A DNA stretch of 64,000 bases, from NCBI RefSeq assembly GCF_964355755.1, contig NC_092672.1:35770501-35834500 (forward strand), written 5' to 3'. The notes beneath the pieces are model-generated. The model saw only the letters and a list, made by a program, of their open reading frames with translations. It made no database searches and was not told the DNA's origin. The DNA comes from Antedon mediterranea (Eukaryota > Echinodermata > Crinoidea > Comatulida > Antedonidae). Below are positions 23,601 to 37,274 of this stretch, piece after piece (the stretch's first letter is position 1; each line of letters opens with the position of its first letter). The translations under genes and the position numbers were made by a program.

Positions 23601-26600
23601 ATCGAAAAAAAAGACACTCTAGTGTTTCATACTTTGATTTTCATGTATGAGCTACTTGTGTGCCCTCCTGGAGTGTTTTACCTAATAGCATTAGATGGTA
23701 AAATATTAATTGATGAATGACATAATAAATCTATGCAAAGTTTTTTTTTTTTAGTACTGTACCACCAGCAAATGAGAATCTATAGTAGACTATATTTCTT
23801 CCTATGTCTACCGGTACATAAATCATGACACTTAGCAGCACTCTATCCATCGCAAACAGTTCATCATCATTTGCACAAATTGATTAATGGTTTTTCTGCA
23901 TTCACACTATAAATCATAAAAGAATTTTCCAAGATGGTCCCTTATTATATTATGGATACATTTATTAGTATTACTTATTCTTGAATGTTAGACATGCACG
24001 ATAGAATCCCTTAAGGGAATACTTAAATGTTTGATACCTAAAGAACATTGTAAAATTAACATAAAAATAAAGTTTTATTGCTTGGTTATATTTAAATAAT
24101 GAAACACTCAGAATAATGAAGGATTGTTTATAGTATTTTGCTGTATGTAAATCTAATTATTATACCAATTATAAAATATTATGAAAGGTTTATACCCTTA
24201 CTACATATATTACTGTATTTAATAAAACATATTACATTTATAGAAAAAAATTGTTACAATTCTGATCTATGGTATTGGGGCCCGGGCCCCTCTCTAAATT
24301 TCTCAAATTGTAATGCAAAAGATAGGACATCAAATTAAGTTCAGCACTAAATTTCACTGGTTTTAGGCCCAAAGACCCCCTATTTCAAAATCCTGCATCC
24401 GCCACTGGATTGAGGGGCGTGAGACAACAGCTAAATCTCCCTTCCCTCCCTCACATAAAGGAGCTACATCAGTCTAGATTATTATTATTTTTTAATAATT
24501 ATTATTATTTAGGTGCCTTTGCGATTGATTGAGAATGTTGAGACTCGAGATATGAACTACGTACACATTTTATGCAAAGACGCCCAGTCTATTAGGTAAG
24601 TTATTCATGAATTTCATACAATTGTTGAGAATTAAAGAATGTTATTTAAAAAACATCCATTTTCAGAATAAATTTTCAGTTGGGAGAGAAAAGAAAACAG
24701 GTTTTGCTGAGTCAGGTGAGAAATTTTACTTAACTGTACTTCGAGGAAAAATAATGATTGGTAAGGTAATAAATTAGCAGAAAATAATCCTGAAAGTTTG
24801 CTGTTTAGGAATAGTGTACATTAAAATAGTTATAAATGGTACAAGGAAATACTACTATAACAAGTTTAGTATAATTAAAATACTTGTACAAGGAAATATT
24901 ACTATATAGTTTAGTAAATAATGTTTACTTGATACTATACACTTTTATTATTTATTTTTTTGAGAAACCTATGAAAAACATTCAATGGTTCTTTTTATGG
25001 GAAATCCCCATTTCAATTCTTTGCATTTGTGAGACATTGGGTGAATGGGTCGATAATATGTTTGTAATTCAATGAAGGTGACAACAATACTATTCATTAT
25101 ATAAATGCATTTAGGTATTTCCATCCACCCACAAGTATATATATTTAGCCTGGGGTTTTTACGAAATCTATTTATAACTTTTCAAACTATTTATTTCGTT
25201 ATTAAAAAGCCCAGTTACGTTAATACTATAAAATATTAAATTTTTCTTAAAGAACTCTGGAAGAATTATAAGCCAGTGTAGTAAATATTACTCCTTTTAC
25301 CATACTGTATATCAGATGTGATCATACAGAAAAAAACAAAGATTTTTTAGATGATGTTGAATTTGACAACTAGAAAAGTTATCTTTCCCCAAGTGTCCTG
25401 CTACGACAGCTCAATCTGAAATCATTGTAAAAATAGACATAATTTCAATGTAATAAAGCTCTGTCTACACAATCAAACTAGTTTGACAAAAAAGTGTGAT
25501 GTACCCAAATATGGTAGTGATATGCCTAAATATGATAGTAATGTGACATCATCATGACCATATATGGGCACATCACATTTTTTTTGTCGCATAAAGTTTG
25601 ATAATGATAGTGTAGACAGAGCTTTATAGTTGAACAAAATTTGAACCAAAAAAACCCCATTAAATTGAATGACGTTTTAATACACAAGAGTCATTAAATC
25701 TACTTCAGTTCTGAAGACTAATTTTGACTTTGTGGTTTACAAATTTAAATAGTAAATCTAAAAGGGAATTCCTAGAATTATGTTTTAATTTTGTTTGAAT
25801 ACCTCGTAATCTAGGCACTTGAATAATAAATTACCTGTATTGCAGTTTAACGACTTTACAATAATATTTCATTAGAAGATAAAAAAAAAAGGTTTTAATA
25901 TCACTTTTTATAATCAGAAAACTTTATTTTCATTTTACAACTGAGGTACTGTATACATATTTTTATTTATTTAAAAAGAGGGAGGTATATGACATTTATG
26001 TTGATGCATAAATCATAGAGAAGTACAATATACAGACATAAATAAAATGAAATCATTACACAACGTATTATAAACAGATTGTAATTATATCGGCCAGGTT
26101 ATTAAACATTTTTTTTAAAACATTTATTTTAAACTGGCCTCATGGTTACGTTAGTGTCCAATTTATGAATAATTTGGCATTTTAAATTAAATTATTTGTG
26201 ATTTATTAGATAATTTAACACATGTCTAGAAGAATAATACATTAATAAGAAGAGTTTGAAATTGGCTATTTGTTTATTTTTCATCTGTTTAGAAGATAAA
26301 CATCTTTATTAATTATTGATTTATGTCAGAGGCATGATTTGTAATTTGTAAACATTAATTTTACAGTTTGGAACTGGCCATTTTTTTATTTACTTTTTTC
26401 CAGAAATAAAGTTGTTTTTGTTATTTTAATCATTATTAATATTATTCAATGTATTATTTTTTGCCACATTGTCAAGTTATACTAGTACAGTAAATGGATA
26501 AATAGTGAAACATGGATGGACAAATAAGTGTTCAATTTTATAACGGTTTATTAATTTAAAATCTCATCTATAAACTAGAAAGCCACTCCGAGAGTGCATA

Positions 26601-29600
26601 CCTCCGCCTACTGTAAAATTCTCCTACATAAGATTTCTCCGGTAAAAAAAAAATAATGGTTATGTAACAAGCCTTTCAATTAACAATGGCTTCAGTTGAC
26701 TAACAATAGAACAGCAACGCGAAAATCAAACGAGTGAATTTGAAAAGAAAATAGGTTTTTTAAACTACTGGCATCAAAAAACGTGAACATTAATTCAAAT
26801 TATGTTTTAAAATTACAAATCACAAATTATAACTCTTGCCTCTTGTACAAAAATGAAGTTTTTTGGACAAGTAGTTCTCGAGAAAATGCAATTTCAGTAT
26901 ACTTGTTACTTTAAGACTGCTCGCCGGCTTTTGAAAAATTATGTCCTATCTTTTAACACTAGCAGGTCTGAAAAGTATACTAAAAAGTGGTCCAGAATTG
27001 GGACAATGGTCCTAAAATTTAATGGAATGGTCCTTGACCACATATCTATCTGTATATTCATTTTGGTAAAGATCTTGTAATTACTTTTTGAGTAATCCTG
27101 CTAACAAACAAACAAACACACGCTACCGATTACATATACCTCCTTGGCGGAGGTAAAAAAAGCAGCTAAATCTATTCTATTGAAGGTTCTTCTTTCTAAA
27201 ACTACTTCAAATACATGATAAATTTATGTGGTTTTATTATATAAATTGTAAATAAATTCTTATTTAAAGTAATATATAAATATTGATGATGTCACTGTGC
27301 AATGCACATAATAAATATATAAAAATCAATCATGTATTACTATTATCACAATTCTGTAGTGTCACAAATTGCATTTGTGATTTAAATATTCATTGATTAC
27401 ATCGTCGTGCGGCTTCTCTCTATATAATTACTTTGTAGTTTATTGCTGGTCTTCTTGTCATCTCCAATTGGGATATCCCTTGAGTGAGGAAAGAGAGAGG
27501 CAATTTAAAAGTCATTTACAGGTTCAAAGGTCAATTCAAAAGGTCACATGTCTCTTTAGATTTTTTCCTTATGATGTTTTATTAATGATTTTGGGTACAG
27601 TTCCAATTTATTTATATTCCTGATTTCTTTATTAGGGGAATTTAGTTTCTTTACGAAACATATGAAATTTAAATGAGCACAGCATTGTGATTGTATCTGT
27701 ATTAGTGATGAACTATTAATAATTACGACAATAAAACCAGTCTCTGCTATACTAGTACTACTATCCTTGCCACCACCATATGGTTGTCTGGTATGGCATT
27801 GATGATGTAATAGTTTAAATAACCAGTGTCTCGCAAAATATTTTATTATTTATTGAAAATATTTTCTGAAGACCTGATTTCTCAGAAAGACTTAAATTAG
27901 CCTTTAGCATGGTGACAGGTCGGTTTAATTAACTGATTGTATTAATGGTAATTAGATAATATGTAATTATTTTGTTTTGAGATAGCACTTATGAATTGAT
28001 TATGTTCTCATTTGAATATCATCTGATGATGATTACAGCGGTCTGTCTCTAAGCATAAACAAAAGAATATATTGAAATTAAATTTATCGGAATAATTACA
28101 GCATGTGAAATAAATATAGCAGAATTATTTTGTCAAAATTGTATAATGAAATGAGATGGATAGCTATATTTGTTGACTTATCAATAATAGTATATTTTAG
28201 TTTGCTGGTTTTTATCACAAAGCAGTGTTATAAAATTATGTTGTGCAGTGATAACTGTCTGTCATCATTTGGTGCATGCTCAGAAACATATAGGCATGCG
28301 CAGAATTACTGTTATTTTTAACTTTAAGGCTGTTATTTTGACCAGTCTATGTGGTGCGTGACTAGTGTGTAATATCGAATGCGTAATACAATGTTGAAAA
28401 ACGCATTTTGGAGGACTTATTTATTTGATCAAATTAAACCTTATTTGACTATTTATCATCTTTTAAAGTAACATATTTGTACATACAATTTCCTTAGTTT
28501 TATGGAATAAATTGATTTTGATTGATTGATTATATCAATATAATATTCTGGTCTTTAAGTATGTAAAATTGTTATAATATAATAATATTTTAATTTAAAT
28601 TTTGGTTGTATCTAGGTGTAAGTTTTCAACCAATGACAAGTGCCATACATGGGCTCATAGGATCAAGAAGCTTATTCGGACACCGGCCAAGTTGGAGGAC
28701 TTGTTTGCCTTTGTGTTTCACGCTTACTGCTTTGAAGATGGATTGGGCAAGTTAACGGACGCAAACACCCCTGGACTGACATTCTTTCAAAAAACCAAAG
28801 GTACGAATACTTTCAATAAATTATAAAATTATTGTACATAGTAAATTATTTTTAAAGTTTTTTATGAATCAAATTATTCAAGGTTTTTATTTTTTTCTTG
28901 AAGAGAGTAAAATTTCTGTATAATACCTATATTTAAAACTAGAGTGAGAGTTTGTATCGTTGGTTTTAATAAAAATCATGATATAAGATATTTTTGTTGT
29001 TATTTACAGAACAACAGTTTCATTACATATTGGATGCGGAAGCAGAGCGTATGGAATTTGACTTGCAAAAGACTTGGAAAATATGCACTTTGAATCATGA
29101 CTATTCGTGAGTGTCACTTTAGTTTATCCCACCCATCTCCACCAGTCTTCATCATTGCTTGTTATTCATGTTACGTTAGAAAAAAGCACAAAGCTAGTAA
29201 AGCCTACATTAAACTAGCCGTACTATTGAGAGAAGAACATTGTCACTATTAAAGACATAATAATAATAATACTTATTTGGTCACATAGTAACCAGGAGGC
29301 TAAAGCTTGGTTCACACTAGCGACACAATGTGACACAACCTATGCAAAGTAAGAAAATGCCCTTTCAATATTAATTGTATTTCCCCACCTGCGATATATC
29401 ACTGCTGCGTTGCGTCGCTAGTTGAAACCACGTTCAAGGCCCACACAGATCCAGCACTCATTCCAAATTACAGTAAACAAACAGTAAAATAAGACATTAG
29501 ATACAACATATAAAAATAAAATAAAACAGTAAGCAAACTCCTTCTTTTCTTTGCACACAGGTTATGTTCCTCCTATCCTAAGAAACACATAATACCAAAT

Positions 29601-32600
29601 TGCATCACAGACGAGCAGCTGAAAAAGGTTGCTAACTTCAGATCCAGTAGTCGTTTTCCATCGGTTGTTTGGAGGTAAGTGTCCATTTTCCTCCTCAAAA
29701 TTATAAACTATCACAGCATTTTATGTTTAAAATTTTCAAGCCTTGAAGGAATTTTTCTAAAGGCAAATTATAACTCCACTCTCAAAGACTTGTAATAAGA
29801 CTTTGTTTATGTAGAGCATCTTGCCACCTTTAAGAAGAAGGAATTCGCTTATGATTAGCCTTGGCAATTTGCCTAATTATAGAAAAAAAGTTATGCTTCT
29901 TTAGCTCGAGTAAGACATTAAAAATTAAACAAGTAACCGACACAAATTAAGAAAATGATACCAGTTGCTGAAAGTGAGGGCTTACCAGTATATTCATATT
30001 AACGTAATTGTGCTTTTATCACAGGGACAAGTCCAACGGTGCTGTGATAGTGCGTTGTAGCCAGCCTGAGGTGGGATGGCTAGGTTGGAGAGACACTGAA
30101 GATGAGAACATATTGATGTCTATCCTAGAGGCTTGTAATGCTGATCAAGGGAGACGTTCCAGACATATGAGTTTAGAAGATGACGGTGGCGGAGGAGGAG
30201 GAAAAGAAAGTGATACATCTGCTGGCGAAAGTAGTGGTAAATTTTCATATTTCATTTTATACATTAAAAAAACCATCCATTTTGTTTGTTTTCACTATTT
30301 AATCAAACATTTCCTTGTTCTGCACAGTTTGATCACATTTTTATGTAATTGTTTTAGGGGAAGTTCAGGGCCAAAAATTATATCAACTAGCAAATATTTT
30401 CTATAAAGGAATTTTTAGTCCAGAAATTCAATTTCATACGAAGAGATACACATTAAATTTTAGTATTATCAAAAGCAATGTGAACAAGCTGTGCTTATTA
30501 GTAGCAACAGATGTTGTGTGAAATAGATAGACATAGCAATCAAATACTTTGTTTCCTCTTCTTTGCAGACTCAAGTGACTCTGGCAGTGTGTCAGGGGGA
30601 TACACTCCAGATAAAAAGAGTATTCTACTACTAGATGCAAGGTCATACACAGCAGCAGTTGCCAACAGGGCAAAGGGAGGAGGCTGTGAATGCTCAGGTA
30701 AACAGGCCTACAAACAAGTTTGTTTGCTATCAACCACTGGCCCTATTTATATATCTATATCAATATACACTACTTTTGGACTTTTAAAAATAATTACCAC
30801 ATTTCTATAACGCCCTTTTCATGAATAATCAAGCTCAAAGGTGCTTTACATAGCACATTATTACCCCGGTCATGTTTTTGGATCAAACACATATGGAAAC
30901 ATTCCCATAATGCAGCTAGTAATCAGCACAAAGTTGTGTCTTTATCTATCTGGGACCAATTTTAGAGAGGAGAGAGGCAAATGTAAGTAAAGTGTCTTGC
31001 CTAAGGATACAAGCAATGCGGCCAGAGTTGGATTCGACCCATTACGAGAGCTCATTATGAGAGCTTCCAACATTTGCACTATATATGTGATCGAAGTATT
31101 GGGCTAGCTCATGGGTAGTAGTCAAAAATGTGTACTAATTATGCTGAAATTGTTTGTGTTGACAGAGTACTATCCTAGCTGTGAGATTCAATTTATGGGA
31201 CTACCAAACATCCACTCAGTTCGTAAAACTTTTCATTCAATTAGAAGTATCTGTTCCAGTTCAGAACACCAACCAAAGTAAGTTGAAAGGGCAAAGGTGA
31301 AAGAGCAAAGGTGAAAGGACATGTGTTTTCCAGGGTTTACACATGGTTTCTATATAAGTTTTCATATTATCAGAAATGTCTAAAATATTACAGGAAAACA
31401 ATGAAGACGTAAGAAGAAAATACAGTAGAACCCGTATAAAGTATCCTCTAAAGCCCTGTCTACACTGTCAAATTAGGCCTAAAAAAAGTGTGATGTGCCC
31501 AAATATGGTAGTGATGTGCCTAAATATGGTAGTGATATGACATCATGTCCATATATGGGCACATCACATTTTTTTGTCACATAAAATCTGATTGTGTAGA
31601 CAGAGCTTTACAAGAAATTGTCCTCTTAATAGGAGGAGTGTCCCCAGAGTGGGAGGTATCCTCTTAGTAAGGGTGTTCTCTATTGGGGTGTCCCCTGAGT
31701 AGGGGTGTCCCCTGAGTAGGGATGTCCCCTGAGTAGGGGTGTTCCCTGAGTAGGTGTGTCCCCTGAGTAGGTGTGTCCCCTGAGTAGGGGTGTCCCCTGA
31801 GTAGGGGTGTCCCCTGAGTAGGGGTGTCCCAAAGGAAAGATTCTACTGTATCTGCTAATGGGAGTTTAAAAGCATATATATATACCTTAGCTTTTGAGAG
31901 TTTTTAAAAATGATAATTTCATTAAGCACAGACTCTTAACGAGCAAGTAGTTTAATTAGATTTAATAAGTTAAGGTCAGGATGCTAATAATAGAAATTAC
32001 TCATAAAACACAATTGATATTAATGAAGTAGGTAAATTAATTATTAACTAACGATAAGTCTGTGTTGAATTCACAGTTGGCTGTCGTCACTGGAGAATAG
32101 TAAATGGTTACACCATCTGTCGTTGCTACTAAGCTCTGCTGTGATCATTGTGAACGCCATCAACAAGGAGCAGCGCCCTGTTGTCGTACACTGCTCTGAT
32201 GGCTGGGATCGTACTCCTCAATTGACAGCGTTAGCAGAGCTACTGCTAGACCCTTATTATAGAACTCTTAAGGTAAGTTATTTATGTCTTCAACTTCAAT
32301 TTATGTCTTAATTAATTTCCAGTCTATCACCAGACACTTTAGAGTTTAAGTGAATTTTTAAGATTAAACAACAACTTAATTACTAAAGCTCTGTCTACAC
32401 TATCAAACTAGTTTGACAAAAAAAGTGTGATGTGCCAAAATATGGTAGTAATATGCTTAAATATGGTATTGATATGACATCATCATGTCCATATATGGGT
32501 AAGTCACATTTTTTTGTCACTAAAATTTGATAGTGTAAACATGGCTTTAAACGCTTATTTTTAAATTTCTTTCAATGTTGAATAGGTTTGCAGTTAATCA

Positions 32601-35600
32601 ATATCTTGTAGATGTTATAAATCGTAATTAATTTGTTTTTATTTGTCTTGTTTTTGGTTGACAAACAAGCATAAGTTTTTGGCACCTGTCTTTCCTTCCA
32701 TTTTATATCTCTGTTTGATATTTGTCAGAAATTTGAATAAATAAAAATAAATATAATTGTTTCAGGGTTTCCAAGTATTAGTAGAGAGGGAGTGGTTAGC
32801 GTTTGGACACAAGTTTGCTGACCGGTGCGGTCATGCAAAGCAGAATGATGATGCAAATGAGAGATGTCCAGTTTTTCTACAATGGCTTGATTGTGTACAT
32901 CAGATACTCACTCAATTCCCAACAGCCTTTCAATTTAATGAGACGTTCTTGGTAAGTTTATCTTTTACTAATCAATACAAATATTCCTCATTTTCAACAT
33001 TTCTTTTTGTCTACATTTTCTCTTAGTGTTCAGCAAAGTTTAAAAATATCACATCCATTCATTAATACATCTTTCTCTACATGCTAATCTCCAACATACT
33101 CACTTCTGCTGAGTTTGACATTGGAAGTGTAACATAGACTTAGCTTGTTGCTATTATTAGATTATCTTAATTCAAAGATTTGTGATTTGTCTGCAAAGTA
33201 GATTTGGTGCCAGACAACAAAAGTGTCCTTCATATGAATTTCCCAGGCACGTTAAATTTGTCTCTAAAGCTCTGTCTACACTATCAAACTGAGTGTGATG
33301 TGCCCAAAAATGGTATTGATGTGCCCAAATATGACATCATGTCCATATATGGGCACATCACATATTTTGTCACATAAAGTTTGATAGTGTAGACAGACTT
33401 TATGCAAGTAACTTCTTTATATTTCTATTAAACACTAATTAATTCTTTTTATTCGTTTCTATTAATTTTGTTAACAATAAATATTTTTTTTTAAAATTAT
33501 TATTTAAACAATAACAATTTAATTTATTATTATTAGAAATTATTGTGTCTGGAGTACAAAAAAATGCATGTGGGATTTAGGTATTGTCCATTAGAATAAA
33601 GGGGCTTTTACACCTGTTCCGGCAAATCCAATTGAACGTCAATGTTTTGTTTTCACGTGGCTACGTGCATATCGATTGGCGCATAGCGTCGGAAAAACGA
33701 AACATTGACGTTAAATTCGTAGGACCAGAACCGTGCCAGAACAGGTGTGAAAGACCCTTTAAACAGGACTGTAAACATGGATGAAAAACCATAAAATAAG
33801 GAAGTGGAATAAATGAATGTGAACAGTGATAATAAAAAAGTTTTTAACAATGTTTCTTCAGATTAAACTTGTCAAGCATACATTTTCATGTCTCTTTGGA
33901 ACATTCCTGTGTAACAGTTCAAAAGAACGACAGCAAAGTGATGTCAAGGATAGAACATGCTCTGTGTGGTCAATCCTGGAGGTTGAAGGTCATAAATATA
34001 TCAATTATCTTTATGCAGCTACAAATAAGGTATGTAAAGCTCTGTCTACACTATCAAACTTTATGTGACAATAAAATGTAATTTGCCCATATGGACATGT
34101 TGATGTCATATCACTACCATATTTGGGCAAATCACACTTTTTTTGTCAAACTAGTTTGATAGTGTAGACGGAGATTTAGTAGTTGTATTTTTCATAGACA
34201 TAGACAGTTTAGAACAATGTTTGAGGTTATAATTTATCTGATTTAGACATTTTATTTTAAGTAATTTTAAAGAAAGTATAGCAATAGAAACAACATTATA
34301 GACGTATTTAAGTAATTTTAACAATAGAAACATTATTTTAGATAGTAATCAAAAGTTGTATTATTCTTTATTTTCTTTCAGGTGAATTTATATTTTGTTT
34401 TTTAATCAAGTCTCCACAATGTATTTAATCCTTACTTCTTTTTCTTTCTTTTCTTTCAGGTGCTTTATCCTTCATGTAATATACGCAATCTCCGTCTTTG
34501 GGCCAATGTCTACATGTCTGATTCAGTTGCGACAAGTCCAGATGACATCACACCAACTGGTCCCGCACGTGAAGTTCAAATGGCCAATGCCTCGCAGTTA
34601 CCGAGAACCAGATCTTGCGACGATATCCATAAAGCTGGAAATGATATATCGGAAGGAAATGAAATACTGAAGGAAATATCTAACCTACAGCGTACATCTA
34701 GTGATCCTAACTTAAGCGATACAAGATGTGAATTAAATATTGGTGTGTCTCCGCCTCAGAGAGGTGCGGATATCTCACCAGAGGTGTTGCGTAAGAACAT
34801 CAACGCCCTCGCAGAGGTTGGGGTAGATGATGTTACTAAGCAACCTGTGCAGGAGCCTGATGTCAAGGAATTAACAAATGGAATAATAACAATAAATGGT
34901 TTTAACGAAAACTCTGTAGAACTTGATAGTTTTGTAAACTCGGCAAGTGGTGAGGACGTTAACAGTTCCACCAATCATAACGATGATGACGGTGAAATGC
35001 ATTCTGGGGAATCAGCCAACCATAACGGCCATGTGCCAAACGGATTAGCGAATGGCGTTGTTAACGGAACGGTTATGGATTCTGTAAAGCTTCCAGGAAA
35101 AGCGTTTAGGACCCCGATTGATGCGCATCTAGAAAGTTCAACAGAGACTCTTACAGAAGATATTGCTAATAGCCTTACAAACGGACATTCTGATGAAAAT
35201 GGTCTATTAAAATCCAAAAGTTCAACTATTAGCACTAGCACTACAGACATTAGCGATTCAACAATAGGATTAGTAGACGCAATACATAAAGACCGCTCTC
35301 TAAATTACGAAAGAGAAATGTATAGCAAATCGGAAATATATTACAAGTCTTATCCGCCGCTCTCGGTTAAAACTAGCAAGTCGTTTTACGATCCCGCAAC
35401 CCGCCGGAGTCATACCTCTGGCTCGAGCATGCTCAGTTCAGCCTCCGAGTATTCTACGCCAAGTGCTAGTCCTCGGTATGAACTTAACGGTCACGGCGGG
35501 AGTTTAGATAGTCATCGTTCATACGTGAAGGATAACGTACCAAGTATGTTACGCATCGGGAGACATTTAGATGAAGATGGGTTGACATCAGTTAAGGATC

Positions 35601-37274
35601 CCTACCAAAATAAATTACAGGCCATGGAAAAGGAGATAGAAGATTATAAAGATCAATTAAGACTTTTATTGAATAATCACCACCATTATTCCCAGTTGGG
35701 TAGAGGATTTGAGGTTTGTAACATTTTAATTTTTTTTCTGTTTCAATTGAATTTTTTATTTCAAATAGTAGCACAATATAAACTATGTCTACACTATCAA
35801 ACAGCATGTGACCAAACTATGTGATGTGCCCATATATGGACATGATGATGTCATATTACTACCATATTTGGGCACATCACACTTAAGGGGCTTTGCATCT
35901 AAAGCATTAGCTTACAGCTTACTTCAATTAATTTTGTATGTACTTTGTATTAATCTGAGATTGTGAATAAAGTTATATATATATATGTACTTTGTCAAAC
36001 TAGTTTGATAGTGTAGACAGAGCTTAACACTGAAAATGCAATGGTATACATTAAGATATGAAATTTATAGAAAATGTGAAAATTCTTTAAAAAGCAATGC
36101 AATGCAGTTAAGATTCAAGGAACATGCCTAGTAGTATACAAGCTAAAGGTCAATAATACACAGAGTAGTAGTAAGCTGAAAAAACTGCATAGCTTGTCCT
36201 ACAAAACCGCCATTCGCTCCATGTTGTGTGTAAATTGTAAAGGAATAACATAGATTCTATAATTTTATTACCGTTGCAGCTCGTCTGTGTAAATTGGCCT
36301 TTAGACTACAATTTATTTACCTCGGAGTAAAGGACAGATGAGATAAAACTTTTCATTTAAACTTATAACATTCTTTGTCATTTTACAGCATGAATTATCG
36401 AGTGAAGAGGCCCATGCAAGTCAATCCAGGTGCGATTCCATCAGATCAGATGTCTCCTGGGAAGAGGTTGACGAGAAGGATGGCATGCCAGTACTCTGGG
36501 TTCCAGATCACGCAGCAACTGAATGCATGCATTGTCAGACTAAATTCCAGTTATGGAATCGTAAACATCATTGCCGGTATGATAAAAGCTCTAAGTATCA
36601 CAACGACTAACATAGGGAACCGGGGCTGACTAGTCTTACTAATAAAGTTAGTCAAACTTTTGGTTTTGAACCCGCATCTCAATTATAATTCCAAATTTGT
36701 AATCAGTTTTTATGTTCATGCTTTTCCCTTTTGCACAAATTTGTAATGTTTGCGGTTCAAGAAATGACTAAAAGTACCCCAGAATTGCTTGTTTGCCTGG
36801 CAAATGTTTTTGTTTTCCCTATTGTTTGTTTTCTGATATTTATTTCTTAAGTTTGATTTGTATTGTCATCTTCATTTACTTACTTTACATGGGCAAAAGG
36901 GGAGGGTTCGACCATAGAATGCTCTGAATGAATTGACTTGAATTCAATGTCAATTCAAAAATCGTGCTTTCTTTACTTATTTTACTTTGGTGTTTCCACC
37001 TTCTCCTATATGGACAATATTACATTTTTGTAACATTTTATTTTTTAAGCTTTTAAATCTTGAAACTATAAAAATGATTATATTTTATATTTCTTCTAGG
37101 GCATGTGGAAAGGTATTTTGTGGTTCTTGCAGTAATTATTTTGCCGCCATTCCAGAAGAACAACTTTTCAAGAAGGAACGTGTTTGTCGAAACTGCCATG
37201 ACAAACTTGGTAATAGCAATTATTTATATAAAGTTAACCAATCAAAAACAGCTATTACAACAGCCAGTGGATAA
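20663..37274 (+). CDS. MTMR3: Myotubularin-related phosphatase with FYVE (MTMR3/4 type)
   Basis: Fifteen exons join in frame to 1105 residues (human MTMR3 and MTMR4 are about 1195): 20707-20709 (start codon, in exon 20663-20709), 22971-23186, 24513-24595, 28616-28800, 29010-29106, 29561-29674, 30025-30236, 30569-30697, 31166-31277, 32077-32272, 32766-32951, 33862-34029, 34460-35713, 36389-36576, 37100-37274. The PH-GRAM domain (about 20-135) is followed by the phosphatase domain with an intact CSDGWDR loop at 423-429, so it should be an active PI3P/PI(3,5)P2 3-phosphatase on endosomes. ARSYTAAVANRAKGGGCEC and CSVWSILE are family marks. Exon 13 codes a 418-residue Ser/Asn-rich linker ending in a short coiled coil. 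FYVE is at about 1022-1085 with Cys pairs 1031/1034, 1047/1050, 1055/1058, 1077/1080 and RKHHCRACG. I cannot separate MTMR3 from MTMR4; it may be the pre-duplication gene. Introns carry seven MITE copies. Confidence 0.95.
21233..21381. mobile_element. MITE family A copy 6
   Basis: TA-flanked. The left arm is shortened (AAGCTCTATCAAACTAG), the right arm complete (GATAGTGTGGACAGAGCTT). MTMR intron 1. Confidence 0.85.
21514..21676. mobile_element. MITE family A copy 7
   Basis: Complete copy 132 bases after copy 6. It is followed directly by a second left-end fragment (AAGCCCTATCTACACCATC at 21677), suggesting a tandem or nested event. Confidence 0.85.
22690..22775. repeat. AT-rich microsatellite
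   Basis: Runs of ATATAT and AAATATATA in MTMR intron 1. Confidence 0.85.
22805..22940 (-). mobile_element. tRNA-derived SINE, truncated
   Basis: Reverse-complement copy of the head of the 13128-13436 SINE. Read on the minus strand it shows TGGCCGAGCTGTTAAGACAG (A-box region) and AAGGGTTCGAAGCTCAC (B box). It ends about 30 bases before the acceptor of MTMR exon 22971-23186. Confidence 0.75.
23285..23540. repeat. Minisatellite, 20-bp unit
   Basis: About ten units of TATTGACACGCCCTAAAGTA with substitutions, beginning about 100 bases after the donor of MTMR exon 22971-23186. Confidence 0.88.
25456..25624. mobile_element. MITE family A copy 8
   Basis: Complete copy with TA at both flanks, MTMR intron 3. 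Confidence 0.9.
26575..27157 (-). repeat. Dispersed repeat with GGCGGAGGTA ends
   Basis: Left edge contains GTGCATACCTCCGCC, right edge CCTTGGCGGAGGTA. Just inside the right edge is AACAAACAAACAAACA next to GAGTAATCCTGCTAAC. This combination resembles a repeat I recall from several marine invertebrates, read here in reverse. It lies in MTMR intron 3. Confidence 0.5.
29303..29436. repeat. Palindromic family B copy 3
   Basis: Left end AAGCTTGGTTCACACTAGCG, right end GCGTCGCTAGTTGAAACCACG; the middle differs from copy 1. MTMR intron 5. Confidence 0.65.
30790..31090. repeat. Probable SINE-like dispersed repeat
   Basis: Contains AGGTGCTTTACATAGCACAT and GTGTCTTGCCTAAGGATACA followed by a B-box-like GTTGGATTCGACCC. 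No second copy is in the window, so family status rests on recognition of these phrases. MTMR intron 8. Confidence 0.4.
31421..31850. repeat. Inverted-terminus element with minisatellite core and nested MITE
   Basis: Termini TACAGTAGAA and TTCTACTGTA are exact inverted copies. Inside are about nine units of GTCCCCTGAGTAGGGGT (31660-31830) and a complete family A MITE (31451-31608). Related sequence occurs at 38796-39185, 42527-42645 and 59219-59389. MTMR intron 9. Confidence 0.75.
31451..31608. mobile_element. MITE family A copy 9
   Basis: Complete copy (AAGCCCTGTCTACACTGTC ... GTGTAGACAGAGCTT) inserted at TA inside the 31421-31850 element. Confidence 0.88.
32386..32547. mobile_element. MITE family A copy 10
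   Basis: Complete, TA-flanked, in MTMR intron 10, 113 bases after the donor. Confidence 0.88.
33267..33400. mobile_element. MITE family A copy 11
   Basis: TA-flanked copy with a short internal deletion, MTMR intron 11. Confidence 0.88.
34037..34176. mobile_element. MITE family A copy 12, at a 5' splice site
   Basis: Begins 7 bases after the last base of MTMR exon 33862-34029; the sequence reads AAG|GTATGTAAAGCTCTGTC. Bases +6 and +7 of the intron are the TA target. Confidence 0.9.
35781..36025. mobile_element. MITE family A copy 13 with 110-bp insertion
   Basis: Left part 35781-35885 and right part 35995-36025 are family A. Between them is unrelated AT-rich sequence with a (TA)n run. It lies 67 bases after the donor of MTMR exon 34460-35713. 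Confidence 0.8.
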
